A stretch of DNA of 64,000 nucleotides, from positions 29,735 through 93,734 of the forward strand of contig NZ_JAQGJM010000013.1 of assembly GCF_028290625.1 (NCBI RefSeq), read 5' to 3'. Source of the stretch: Devosia sp. Lineage in GTDB: Bacteria; Pseudomonadota; Alphaproteobacteria; Rhizobiales; Devosiaceae. Every line of letters begins with the position of its first letter. The stretch's first letter is position 1. A program made the position numbers and the translations under genes. Under the pieces are notes generated by a model that worked only from the letters and a program-made list of their open reading frames with translations, searched no databases and was not told the DNA's origin. Shown here in pieces: positions 35,419-44,118 of this stretch.

Positions 35419-36996
35419 CTAACTGGCCGCCACGAACACGGCCATATCCTCCAGCGTGCCCGCCTCGCTTGCCGGCTTGTCCCAGCGGATCCGGTTGATG
35501 CGCGGAAACCGCAGCGCCACCCCCGACTTGTGCCGCGTGCTCTGCTGCGCCGAGTCGAACGCCACTTCGAACACCAACTTCTTCTTCACTTCCCGCACCG
35601 GCCCGAATGCCTGGATCGTATTGGCCCGCACCCACTTGTCCAAGAGCTTCAACTCCTCATCGGTGAATCCAAAATACGCTTTGCCGATCGGCACGATCTC
35701 GTTGCCCTTCCACACACCGAAAGTGTAGTCCGAATAGAACGAACTCCGCTTGCCATGCCCGCGCTGGGCATACATCAGGACGGCGTCCACCACGTTCGGA
35801 TCGCGCTTCCACTTGAACCAGAACCCCTTGGGCCGCCCCGGCACATAGGGCGAACTGCGAAGCTTGATCATCACCCCTTCATGGCCATGCTCATCCGCCC
35901 CCTGCCGCCGCAACTTCGCCAGATTATCCCAATCGCCGAACGGCAAGACTTCGGACAGGTCCAGCCGCGTCTGCGGATTGGCCACCATCCATGCCTCCAG
36001 CCGCGCCCGCCGCTGCGTCCACTCCAGCGGCCGCACGTCCTCGCGCCCATCGAACAGCATGTCATAAACCCGGATAAAGGCCGGGCTCTCCTTGAGATGC
36101 TTGGCCGAGGCGACCTTCTTGTTCAGCCGCTGCTGCAGATCATTGAAACTGCCCGGCTCAAAATTCTTGCCGACCAACAATTCCCCATCCAGCACCGCCA
36201 GCCCGCTGACATTGTCCACGATATCGGGAAACGCCGTCGCGATATCGTCCCCCGTCCGCGAAAACAGCGACACGGTCCCGCCGCCCAGCACCAGTTGCAC
36301 CCGAATGCCGTCCCACTTCCACTCCGCCGAAAAATCGGCGGGATCGAGCTTGGCGAGGTCCTTTTCCTCGTCGATCGGATTGGACAGCATCAGCGGATGA
36401 AACCGCGCCGACTGATCGATATCGGGCCGCTCGGCCTTGCCATCGAGCCAGGCGAACAGATCGAGATAGGGGAGCTTCAGCCCGTGCCACACCTCCTCGA
36501 TTTCCTGCAAATCCTTGCCGCTCATCTCAGCCAAAGCCGTCTTGGCCAGCCGTGCCGATAGCCCGATCCGCAGCGCCCCCGTCGCCAGCTTCACCAGCGC
36601 CCAGCGCTCGTTGATCCCCGCCCGCGTCAGCAGCGAGGCGATCAGCTTGGGCAATTCGCTTTTGCTGGTGGTGTTGAACAGCTCGATCAAATCGGTCAGC
36701 GACGGCAGATCGCTTTGCTCGCCGTGATGCGGCCAGATCAGCGCAATGGTCTCGCCGAGGTCCCCCACATAATCATAGCTCATCGCAAACAGCGTCGGAT
36801 CGACCTCGGCCAGCACGATGTCCTTGAGCAGCGCCGGCTTCACATTGCGAAACGTCAACGCCCCGGTCAGCACCGCCAGCGCAAAACCGCGATCGGGGTC
36901 CGGCACCTCGGCGAAATACTGCGTCAACGCCGTGATCTTGCGATTGCGCGACGGCGTCAGCGCCAAAAGTTCCAGCAGTTGGGCAAAGCGCTTCAC
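35419..36996 (-). CDS. ATP-dependent DNA ligase (cisplatin damage response type)
   Basis: A 525-aa ligase with an N-terminal helical domain (about 1-195), an adenylation domain and an OB-fold. The nucleotide-binding lysine lies in EWKWDGIRVQLV (KxDG). Other ligase motifs are SRTGDDIATAFPDI, LDGELLV, HEGVMIKLRSSPYVPGRPKGFWFKWKRDP. The start is a GTG that overlaps the exonuclease stop (GTGA). This family is usually encoded with a ligase-associated exonuclease, a DEXH helicase (Lhr-type) and the PdeM endonuclease; only the exonuclease is here. Confidence 0.93.
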   Translation of the reverse strand: MKRFAQLLELLALTPSRNRKITALTQYFAEVPDPDRGFALAVLTGALTFRNVKPALLKDIVLAEVDPTLFAMSYDYVGDLGETIALIWPHHGEQSDLPSLTDLIELFNTTSKSELPKLIASLLTRAGINERWALVKLATGALRIGLSARLAKTALAEMSGKDLQEIEEVWHGLKLPYLDLFAWLDGKAERPDIDQSARFHPLMLSNPIDEEKDLAKLDPADFSAEWKWDGIRVQLVLGGGTVSLFSRTGDDIATAFPDIVDNVSGLAVLDGELLVGKNFEPGSFNDLQQRLNKKVASAKHLKESPAFIRVYDMLFDGREDVRPLEWTQRRARLEAWMVANPQTRLDLSEVLPFGDWDNLAKLRRQGADEHGHEGVMIKLRSSPYVPGRPKGFWFKWKRDPNVVDAVLMYAQRGHGKRSSFYSDYTFGVWKGNEIVPIGKAYFGFTDEELKLLDKWVRANTIQAFGPVREVKKKLVFEVAFDSAQQSTRHKSGVALRFPRINRIRWDKPASEAGTLEDMAVFVAAS

Positions 36997-37988
36997 TCCT
37001 CGCCCTCCCCGCCATCGTCTTCAAAGCCCTGGATATTGAGCGGCTCGGCCGTCAGCCCCTGCTGTTGGCACCAGTAGACCAACGCATCCTCGCGCCCATG
37101 GGTCACCCACACCGTCTCGGCCTTGGTCTCGCGGATCGTCTGCCCCAGTTCGCCCCAATCGCAATGATCCGAAATCACCAGCGGCAATTCCACCAGCGCC
37201 TGCCTTGCTCGTTGTTTCACGCTCATCCAGCCGGATGCCTGACACGTAACCGGATCGGGAAACCGCCGGCTCCAGCGGTCGCGAATGGCGGAAGGCGGCG
37301 CGATCACGATCTGTCCCGCAAACGCCGCCTTGGGTACATCCAGCGCCGGCCGCAAATCGCCAAGCGGCACCCCCAGTTCTTCGTAGAGCGCACAGAGCCG
37401 CAGCATCGCGCCATGGAGATAAATCGGCGCGTCATACCCGGCGTCCCGCAACAGCGCGATCACCCGCTGCGCCTTGCCTAGTGCGTAACATCCCACCAGA
37501 TGCGCTCGCTCCGGATTGGCCCTGACCGAGGCCAGCAACCGCCCGATCTCCACTTTCGGATGCGGATGCTGGAACACCGGCAGCCCGAATGTCGCCTCGG
37601 TCACCAGCAGGTTGCATTCGACCAACTCGAACGTCTGCGCCGTCCGGTCCGGCAACCGTTTGTAGTCGCCGGTCACCACCACCCGCTGGCCCTTGTGCTC
37701 CACCAGCACCTGCGCCGATCCCAGAATGTGCCCGGCCGGATACAGCGTAATCGTCACATCGTCGATCAACAGCGGCACACCAAACTCCAGCGCCTCGAAC
37801 GTCCCGGCGCAATCCTCGCCATACCGCGTCTTCATAATGGCGATCGTGTCCGGCGTCGCCAGCACCGCACCATGCCCCGAGCGCGCATGATCAGCATGCC
37901 CATGCGTCACGATCGCCCGCGCCTTGGGGGTCGACGGATCGATGAACGCGTCGATGGCGCGGATGTGCAGATTTCGGTCCAGCAGCAT
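36993..37988 (-). CDS. Ligase-associated DNA exonuclease (metallo-beta-lactamase fold)
   Basis: A metallo-beta-lactamase/beta-CASP type nuclease of 331 aa. The metal site is ARAIVTHGHADHARSGHG (HxHxDH), followed by LYPAGHILGSAQVLVEHKGQRVVVTGDYK. It is related to the SNM1/Artemis group and is the standard partner of the downstream ligase. I prefer the ATG at 37988 (MLLDRNLHIRAIDAF) because the homology begins there; ATGs at 38027 and 38054 are alternatives. The stop overlaps the ligase start, so expression is coupled. Confidence 0.9.
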   Translation of the reverse strand: MLLDRNLHIRAIDAFIDPSTPKARAIVTHGHADHARSGHGAVLATPDTIAIMKTRYGEDCAGTFEALEFGVPLLIDDVTITLYPAGHILGSAQVLVEHKGQRVVVTGDYKRLPDRTAQTFELVECNLLVTEATFGLPVFQHPHPKVEIGRLLASVRANPERAHLVGCYALGKAQRVIALLRDAGYDAPIYLHGAMLRLCALYEELGVPLGDLRPALDVPKAAFAGQIVIAPPSAIRDRWSRRFPDPVTCQASGWMSVKQRARQALVELPLVISDHCDWGELGQTIRETKAETVWVTHGREDALVYWCQQQGLTAEPLNIQGFEDDGGEGEE

Positions 37989-38070
37989 AGCGATGTCTTT
38001 TCCCACTTGCGCAATGGAACGAGGCATAGTCGCATCAGGTTGCCCCCTCGACAATCAAGGTGAGCCGATC

Positions 38071-38907
38071 ATGCGCGAAATCCCCACCACGCCCCTGCCC
38101 GATGGCACCCCGATTCCCGTCTTCGGCCTCGGCACCTGGAAAATGGGCGACCGCAATTCCGACACCGCCGCCGAAATCGCCGCCCTGCGCGCGGGCCTCG
38201 ACGAGGGTGTGACCCTGTTCGATACCGCCGAAATGTACGGCTCCGGTGGCGCCGAACGGGTCCTGGGCGAAGCCATTGCGGGCCGCCGCGACGACACCTT
38301 CCTCGTCAGCAAGGTGCTGCCCTCCAATGCCGGGCGCGCCAAGGCCATCGCCGCCTGCGAGGCGAGCCTGCGCCGCCTCAACACCGATCGACTCGATCTG
38401 TACCTGCTGCATTGGCGCGGCTCGGTGCCGCTATCCGAAACCGTGCGCGCCTTTGAGGACCTCGTTGCCGCCGGCAAAATCCTGCGCTGGGGCGTCTCCA
38501 ATTTCGACCCCGCCGACATGGTCGAACTCGACGCCCTCTCCAAGCGCTGCGCTGCCAACCAGGTGCTCTACAATCTCACCCGCCGCGGCATCGAATTCGA
38601 CCTGCTGCCGCAAGCCCAGCGCCGCTCGCTGCCGATCATGGCCTATTCACCCATCGAGCAGGGCGCGCTGCTCGATCACCCCACGCTGGCCGAAATCGCC
38701 CGCAACCACGCCGCCACCCCAGCCCAGATCGCGCTGGCCTGGGTGCTGCGCCAACCCGGCGCCGTGGCTATCCCCAAAACCAGCAATGCCGATCGCGTGC
38801 CCGAAAACCTCGGCGCGCTCGATATCGAACTCACCGAAACCGACATCGCCAAACTCGACAAGGCCTTCCCGCCACCGCGCCGGAAGGCCTCGCTCGAGAT
38901 GATCTGA
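38071..38907 (+). CDS. Aldo/keto reductase
   Basis: A 278-aa NADPH-dependent oxidoreductase with the TIM-barrel fold. Catalytic tetrad: Asp and Tyr in LFDTAEMYGSGGAE, Lys in FLVSKVLPSNA, His in LYLLHWRG. IPKTSNADRVPENLGALDI near the end is the cofactor phosphate-binding region. The ATG at 38071 follows AAGGTGAGCCGATC; the track ORF is 49 codons too long and overlaps the exonuclease gene. The substrate cannot be told. It ends directly against the stop of the next, opposing gene. Confidence 0.92.
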   Translation: MREIPTTPLPDGTPIPVFGLGTWKMGDRNSDTAAEIAALRAGLDEGVTLFDTAEMYGSGGAERVLGEAIAGRRDDTFLVSKVLPSNAGRAKAIAACEASLRRLNTDRLDLYLLHWRGSVPLSETVRAFEDLVAAGKILRWGVSNFDPADMVELDALSKRCAANQVLYNLTRRGIEFDLLPQAQRRSLPIMAYSPIEQGALLDHPTLAEIARNHAATPAQIALAWVLRQPGAVAIPKTSNADRVPENLGALDIELTETDIAKLDKAFPPPRRKASLEMI

Positions 38908-39201
38908 CTATTTGTCGGCCAAGATATCGATCTTGTTGATGCTGGGTGGCTCGGCGAACAACTCGTCCGCCTTGGCCATCAGCGCCGCCGCCACCTTGCC
39001 GTTGAGATGGGCGTCCCGGCCGCCGTCATCCTCGAACGTATCGAAGATCGAATAGCGGCCGCCGCCTTCCTTGAGCGCGTACCAGGTGACCGTGCCGGGT
39101 TCGGCTTGCACCAGCGGCAGTGCCCCCTTCAGGAACGCCTCGACTTCGGCTTCCTTGCCCGGCTTGGCTTTCATGCTGGCGTAAATTGCCTTGGTGACCA
39201 T
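38908..39201 (-). CDS. ABM-domain protein, putative quinol monooxygenase
   Basis: A 97-aa protein with the dimeric alpha/beta-barrel (antibiotic biosynthesis monooxygenase) fold: KAIYASMKAKPGKEAEVEAFLKGALPLVQAEPGTVTWYALKEGGGRYSIFDTFEDDGGRDAHLNGKVAAALMAKADELF. The F-D-x-F-x-D...A-H-L-x-G-x-V-A pattern is typical. Such cofactor-free enzymes oxidise quinols or similar compounds, but the substrate is unknown. The start at 39201 follows GAGGAGAAACGATC. Confidence 0.87.
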   Translation of the reverse strand: MVTKAIYASMKAKPGKEAEVEAFLKGALPLVQAEPGTVTWYALKEGGGRYSIFDTFEDDGGRDAHLNGKVAAALMAKADELFAEPPSINKIDILADK

Positions 39202-39260
39202 GATCGTTTCTCCTCTGTGGGAGACACAACGCGGCCGGCCCCAGATCGGTTCGCGACCGC

Positions 39261-42170
39261 TCACATCACCTTGGTGACCTCAAGCAGCCCGGGCCGCTTC
39301 TCATTGGCGCCGGTGATCGCGGCTTCCCCGCCCAGCACGACGACATGACCCTTGTCCCTGACGGCATCCACCGCCTCGGCCAGCGCCTTGAAGTCGGCGA
39401 CCGAGGTGTTCAGCACCTCGTCGCGTCGCTGCTGCCGCAGGGCCTCGGTCGTGCCGGTCAATTGTCGCCACATCGACGAATAGCCCTTGGCATCGGGGAA
39501 TTCATAGCCATCCATGTCGCCGATCACGCCGATGATCGAGCGTGTCAGGTCATTGTCGCCGATGCCCGCATTCAGCGCCTTGGCCGCCCCGTCATAAGCG
39601 TCCAGCGTCTTGAGCAGGTTGGGGTCGCGATAGGAGAGGAACGAGAAATTGCCGCTGGTGAGGTCGAACCGGCTCGACCCGCCATAGGCCCCGCCCTGCA
39701 CGCGCACCTTATCCCACAGATAGGTGGTGTTGAGGAACTTGATCGCCACGCTCGACGCCGCCGTCAGGTCGAACCCGAGCGCCTTGAGGTTGGCGCCTTT
39801 GCCCACATAGTTGACCTGCGCCGGGATAATCAGCCCTTCCGAACGCGGCCTGAAGTCGACGCTCCAGTCGGCCAGGGCCAGATTGCCACTGGGCAGGCGC
39901 TCGAGGAACGCCGCCACTTCGCCCTGTGCCCGGCCCCAGATCGCCGCATCGGCGGTGGCATTGACCACCGCCCGCCCACGATTGAACAGCGTATCGCGAA
40001 TCCGCTCCAGCACCGCCTGCACGCTGTCCCAGTCGCTATCGATCCGCTTGACCAGATCGCGCACGAAATTGAGGTAGCTGACGCCCCCCATCTGCTCGGC
40101 AATCCAGCTCGCCTCGGTCAGGCCCGACTTCAGCCGCGTATCGACAATCGAATTGCCCGCCGGCACCAGCCGCGCTTCGAACCCGGCCTTTTCCTCCAGC
40201 GCCATCTGCTTGAAGCGCTCGCGATTATCCAACCGCGCATCGAGCAATACGTCGCCCATGATGGCGAGCATTTCCTCGACCTTGTCCGGCACCGCCTTGC
40301 CCGACAGGAAGAACCACGCAGCGCTGCCGCTATCGTTCTGCCGCGCCGACAGCCCGCGATGCTGGGAAATACCTCCGGTCGAGCGCCCGATGCGCTGCGT
40401 CAGCGATACGAAATCTTCCTTGCTGGTCCCGGTCTGCATCAGCGCCCGCCCGAACAGCGGCAGATAGGGCAAGAGGCCCTTGTCCAGCACATGCAGATCG
40501 AACCCCAGATCGAGGTACAAAATCCCCAGCGTCGGCAGGTCGTGATAAAAAAGCTTGGTGTTCGCCAGCGTTCCGATCTCGATCGGCACCGTGCGGATTG
40601 TCCGCTCCAGATCGGCCAGTCCCAACGTCGGAATCTTGGCCAACTGCGCCGGATCGTCGACCGCTTCCTGCAGCGCCTTGAGCTTGCCGGTATCGGCAAT
40701 CACCGCCTTGATCGCCTCGACATCGAGCTGCTCGCGCACCTTGGCCAGCCGCGCCTCTTCGGCCGCCACGTCGCGTGCGCCCTGCTTGTCGTCGGCGCTC
40801 AGCGTCACCGTGGTGCGGTGCATATTGTCGAGGAATAGCCGGCGGATTTCCCGTTCAAAATGGCCGCTCGCGGCCTTTTCCTTGAGCTCGGTCAGCGCCT
40901 CTTCGAAATGCAGTGGGGCCAGCGGATCGCCACCATGCAGCCAGGTGCCCAGCGCCGAAAACATCATCGACATACCGCGGGGGTAGGAGCCGGTATTGTT
41001 CTCGCGCAATGAAAATTCGAACGTATTGAGCGCCGCTTCCACGGTCTGCTTGTCGATGCCGTCCGTGGCGATCTGCTCTAGGCTCGACAGGATCAGCGCC
41101 CCAACCTTGCCGGCGTCGGCTGCGTCGATCCCCTTCATCCCAAAGCTCGCCATCGGCTGGCGCAGGCCCGAACCAATGCCGCCCCCGGTAATGCCCTCGC
41201 CCAGCCCCGAATCCGTCAGCGCCTTGCGCAACGGCGCCGCCGGATTGCCAGCCAGCATGTAGCTCAGCAGGCCATGCGACAATGACTCGGTCTTGTCAGC
41301 CGGCGGATCGATCATCCAGTTGACGCTGACCATGCCGTCGCGCGCCTTGCCATCTTCCTTGGTGCCCGCATAGGTGGCCACGATTTCGCGCGGCTCGTTG
41401 AAGCGCAGCTGCAACTGCACTTCGGCATCGACCGGCGCGCGGTCGAACTCCGAAAAATACGCGTCCAGAATGCTCAGCCGCTCCCCAGCGTCATCATCGC
41501 CCGAAAAGAACGCCCGCGCATTAGACGGGTGATAGAACTTCTCGTGGAAGCGCTTGAACTGCTGGTAGCTCAGGTCCGGGATTGCCTTGGGATCGCCGCC
41601 CGAGCTCTTGCCATAGGTGATATCGGGATAGAGCGAGCGCTGCGAAATATCGCGCATCACGCTATCGGGGGAGGAGAACACCCCCTTCATTTCGTTGAAC
41701 ACCACGCCCTTGTAGACCAGCGGCGCCGCCGTATCTTCCAGCTCGTAATGCCAGCCTTCCTGCCGGAACGTGTCCTCGCTGATCAGCGGGAAAAACACCG
41801 CGTCCAGATACACATCCACCAGGTTGTAGAAGTCCTGCAGGTTCTGGCTGGCGACCGGATAGGCGGTCTTGTCCGGAAACGTCATGGCGTTGAGGAAGGT
41901 GTTGAGGCTCCCCTTGATCAGTTCCACGAACGGCTTCTTGACCGGATATTTCCGGCTCCCGCACAGCACCGAATGCTCCAGGATATGCGCAATCCCCGTC
42001 GAGTCTTCAGGCGGCGTCTTGAAGGTGATGCCGAACACCTTGTTCTCGTCGTCATTGACGAGGCTGAGCACCTCCGCGCCGGTCTTCTTGTGGCGATAGA
42101 GTTTCGCCAGCGAATTGACCTCGGCAATATGCTCGTCACGAACGAGTTCGAAGGCATCATGAGTGGACAT
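39261..42170 (-). CDS. M16C family zinc protease (PreP/presequence protease-like)
   Basis: A 969-aa pitrilysin-type peptidase. The inverted zinc motif HILEHSVLCGS (HxxEH) sits near residue 63 and is followed by KYPVKKPFVELIKGSLNTFLNAMTFPDKTAYPVASQN, characteristic of the M16C presequence protease group. The glutamate zinc ligand is expected about 75 residues later (YKGVVFNEMKGVFSSPDSVM). Four homologous domains forming a closed chamber are expected, for degrading oligopeptides. There is no signal peptide, so it is probably cytoplasmic. Confidence 0.94.
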   Translation of the reverse strand: MSTHDAFELVRDEHIAEVNSLAKLYRHKKTGAEVLSLVNDDENKVFGITFKTPPEDSTGIAHILEHSVLCGSRKYPVKKPFVELIKGSLNTFLNAMTFPDKTAYPVASQNLQDFYNLVDVYLDAVFFPLISEDTFRQEGWHYELEDTAAPLVYKGVVFNEMKGVFSSPDSVMRDISQRSLYPDITYGKSSGGDPKAIPDLSYQQFKRFHEKFYHPSNARAFFSGDDDAGERLSILDAYFSEFDRAPVDAEVQLQLRFNEPREIVATYAGTKEDGKARDGMVSVNWMIDPPADKTESLSHGLLSYMLAGNPAAPLRKALTDSGLGEGITGGGIGSGLRQPMASFGMKGIDAADAGKVGALILSSLEQIATDGIDKQTVEAALNTFEFSLRENNTGSYPRGMSMMFSALGTWLHGGDPLAPLHFEEALTELKEKAASGHFEREIRRLFLDNMHRTTVTLSADDKQGARDVAAEEARLAKVREQLDVEAIKAVIADTGKLKALQEAVDDPAQLAKIPTLGLADLERTIRTVPIEIGTLANTKLFYHDLPTLGILYLDLGFDLHVLDKGLLPYLPLFGRALMQTGTSKEDFVSLTQRIGRSTGGISQHRGLSARQNDSGSAAWFFLSGKAVPDKVEEMLAIMGDVLLDARLDNRERFKQMALEEKAGFEARLVPAGNSIVDTRLKSGLTEASWIAEQMGGVSYLNFVRDLVKRIDSDWDSVQAVLERIRDTLFNRGRAVVNATADAAIWGRAQGEVAAFLERLPSGNLALADWSVDFRPRSEGLIIPAQVNYVGKGANLKALGFDLTAASSVAIKFLNTTYLWDKVRVQGGAYGGSSRFDLTSGNFSFLSYRDPNLLKTLDAYDGAAKALNAGIGDNDLTRSIIGVIGDMDGYEFPDAKGYSSMWRQLTGTTEALRQQRRDEVLNTSVADFKALAEAVDAVRDKGHVVVLGGEAAITGANEKRPGLLEVTKVM

Positions 42171-42288
42171 GGGGAGGTCTTTTCTTGGAATGCGTTGCGC
42201 ACAACGTAGGGAGGCGCAAGCGGATGCGCTAGGGGGTCAACGATGACGAAGACGTAAGGGTCGCGTCTTCCGCAAATCCCGCCGCGGC

Positions 42289-43263
42289 CTAAACTCCGCC
42301 GCGAATTTCCGGCTTCACTTCCCGCTCATACCACTCCGCCATCTGCCCCATCAGCGCTGGAAAGAGGCTTGCCCGCTCGCTGGCCGCGACATTATTCGCC
42401 AACTGTTCTGGCTTGCTAACGCCGGCAATCACCGTGCTCACCTGCGGATGATCCAGCACCCAGCGCAGCGCCACCTGCGCCAGCGGCACATTCTCGGGCG
42501 CCAGCCCTTTCAGCTCCTGCACCAGCTCCACGCCGCGCTCGAACGGAATGCCCGAAAAGGTCTCGCCCACCGAAAACGCCGCACCATCGGCATTGTAGTT
42601 GCGGTGATCGCTGGCGTCGAACCGCGTATCCTTGCCGTATTTGCCGGTCAGCAATCCACTCGCCAGCGGCAGCCGCACGATGATGCCGACATTCCGCGCC
42701 GCCGCCTGTGGCAACAGTTCCTTGGCTGCGTCCTGGCGCAGGATATTGAAGATGATCTGCAGCGTCGCGACGCCCTCATGCTGCAGGCAGATCAGCCCTT
42801 CCTCGACCGTCTCGACGCTGGCACCATAGTGGCGCATCAGCCCCTCGGCCTTGAGCTCGTCCATCCAGCCAAAAATCTGCCCATCGCGCATCACATCGGT
42901 CGGCACTGTATGCAATTGCACGAGGTCGAGCGTCTCCACGCCCAGCCGCTTGGCCGAGCCTAAAATGCTCTCGCGCAGGCCACCCTTGCTATACTGATCG
43001 GGAAACATCGTCCCCGCCCGCCCCACCTTGGTCGCCACATGCACGCCGGCCCGCTTGGCATGGGCGCCGATCCGGCTCTCGCTCAGCCCGCCGCCATAGA
43101 CGTCGGCAGTATCCCAGAAATTGACGCCCTGCGCATTGGCCGCATCGAGAATGGCGGTCGCCGCAGCGTCATCGATGGGACCGAAGTCCCCGCCGAGTTG
43201 CCAGGCGCCGAGCCCGATCTCCGAGACCGAATAGCCGGTTTTGCCAAGGATGCGTTGTTTCAT
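42289..43263 (-). CDS. Aldo/keto reductase (oxidoreductase of the YajO/Gcy type)
   Basis: A 324-aa TIM-barrel reductase. Visible catalytic residues: FWDTADVYGGGLSESRIG (Asp, Tyr), HVATKVGRAG (Lys), LVQLHTVP (His). STVIAGVSKPEQLANNVAA is the NADP-binding end. It is not close to the other reductase at 38 kb, which belongs to a different subgroup. It lies in its own transcription unit. The substrate is unknown. Confidence 0.91.
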   Translation of the reverse strand: MKQRILGKTGYSVSEIGLGAWQLGGDFGPIDDAAATAILDAANAQGVNFWDTADVYGGGLSESRIGAHAKRAGVHVATKVGRAGTMFPDQYSKGGLRESILGSAKRLGVETLDLVQLHTVPTDVMRDGQIFGWMDELKAEGLMRHYGASVETVEEGLICLQHEGVATLQIIFNILRQDAAKELLPQAAARNVGIIVRLPLASGLLTGKYGKDTRFDASDHRNYNADGAAFSVGETFSGIPFERGVELVQELKGLAPENVPLAQVALRWVLDHPQVSTVIAGVSKPEQLANNVAASERASLFPALMGQMAEWYEREVKPEIRGGV

Positions 43264-43389
43264 GGAACGGCCTCTGAATTGAAGTGTTGAGCGCAGTTAC
43301 CCCCACGCCGCCCCTCCCCTCAAGAGGGAGGAGGCAATTTAGCCGGAAACTGTGAGGCTAGCGGTGACGTCTCGGGCCCAAGCCGGCGA

Positions 43390-44073
43390 TCAAAGCACCG
43401 GTTCAAAATAGTCCGGATGATCGGCTATCGTTTGAGAGAGCAATACCTCGGCCCGCGCCAGATGCGCGCGCATGGCCGCCTCGGCGCCGGCCGAATCCCC
43501 CGCCACAACTGCCGCCGCGATATCCTTGTGCTCGGCGATCGCCCGCTGGCTCGATGACACGCCCAGCGTCAGAAACCGCACCCGGTCGAGCTGCATCTTA
43601 TGATCGTCGATCAGCTGCCAAGCATATTCGACACCTGCCAACCGCGCCAAAGTACGGTGGAACAGCTCGTCGAGATTGTGAAATCCCAGGTTGTCATCGG
43701 CCGTCGAGGCAGCCTCCTGCCCGGCGATCAGTTCCGCCAGCACGGCCTCCGCATCCCCCGGCCGCGCCGCCACCCGCCGGATAATCTCGACCTCGATCGA
43801 TTCGCGGATAAACCGGCTCTGCCGCACCCCATCAGGAGAAATCTTCTTGACGATCGTCGCCCGCTTCGGCCGGATCAGCAGCAAGCCTTGCTGCGCCAGC
43901 CGGATGAACGCCTCACGCACCGGTTGGCGCGAGACGCCATAGCGTCCGGCGATATCGCTTTCAGAAATGACATCGCCCGGCTTGAGCGCCATGGTCACGA
44001 TTTCGTCGCGCAAGGCCCCCACCACGCGCAAGGCCATGGTCTCTTCGCTCGCATCGTGCCCACCAGTAGTCAC
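43390..44073 (-). CDS. GntR-family regulator with FCD effector domain
   Basis: A 227-aa regulator. The winged helix-turn-helix (about 15-80) shows LRDEIVTMALKPGDVISESDIAGRYGVSRQPVREAFIRLAQQGLLLIRPKRATIV. The helical FCD domain has FIRESIEVEIIRRVA, FHNLDELFHRTLARLAG and AEHKDIAAAVVAGDSAGAEAAMRAHL, with metal-binding histidines likely. It starts 45 bases after the Gfo/Idh oxidoreductase on the same strand and probably controls it in response to a sugar-acid-type ligand. Confidence 0.92.
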   Translation of the reverse strand: MTTGGHDASEETMALRVVGALRDEIVTMALKPGDVISESDIAGRYGVSRQPVREAFIRLAQQGLLLIRPKRATIVKKISPDGVRQSRFIRESIEVEIIRRVAARPGDAEAVLAELIAGQEAASTADDNLGFHNLDELFHRTLARLAGVEYAWQLIDDHKMQLDRVRFLTLGVSSSQRAIAEHKDIAAAVVAGDSAGAEAAMRAHLARAEVLLSQTIADHPDYFEPVL

Positions 44074-44118
44074 TGTGTTCCCCTCGCCGGCGCCCCTCGC
44101 CGTTCCGTCACATCCTCG

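Noticed and set aside
39345-40838. 497-aa open frame antisense to the M16C protease
   Set aside because: Composition (many R, H, Q, I repeats) is typical of a shadow frame; the protease on the other strand has clear motifs and covers it fully.
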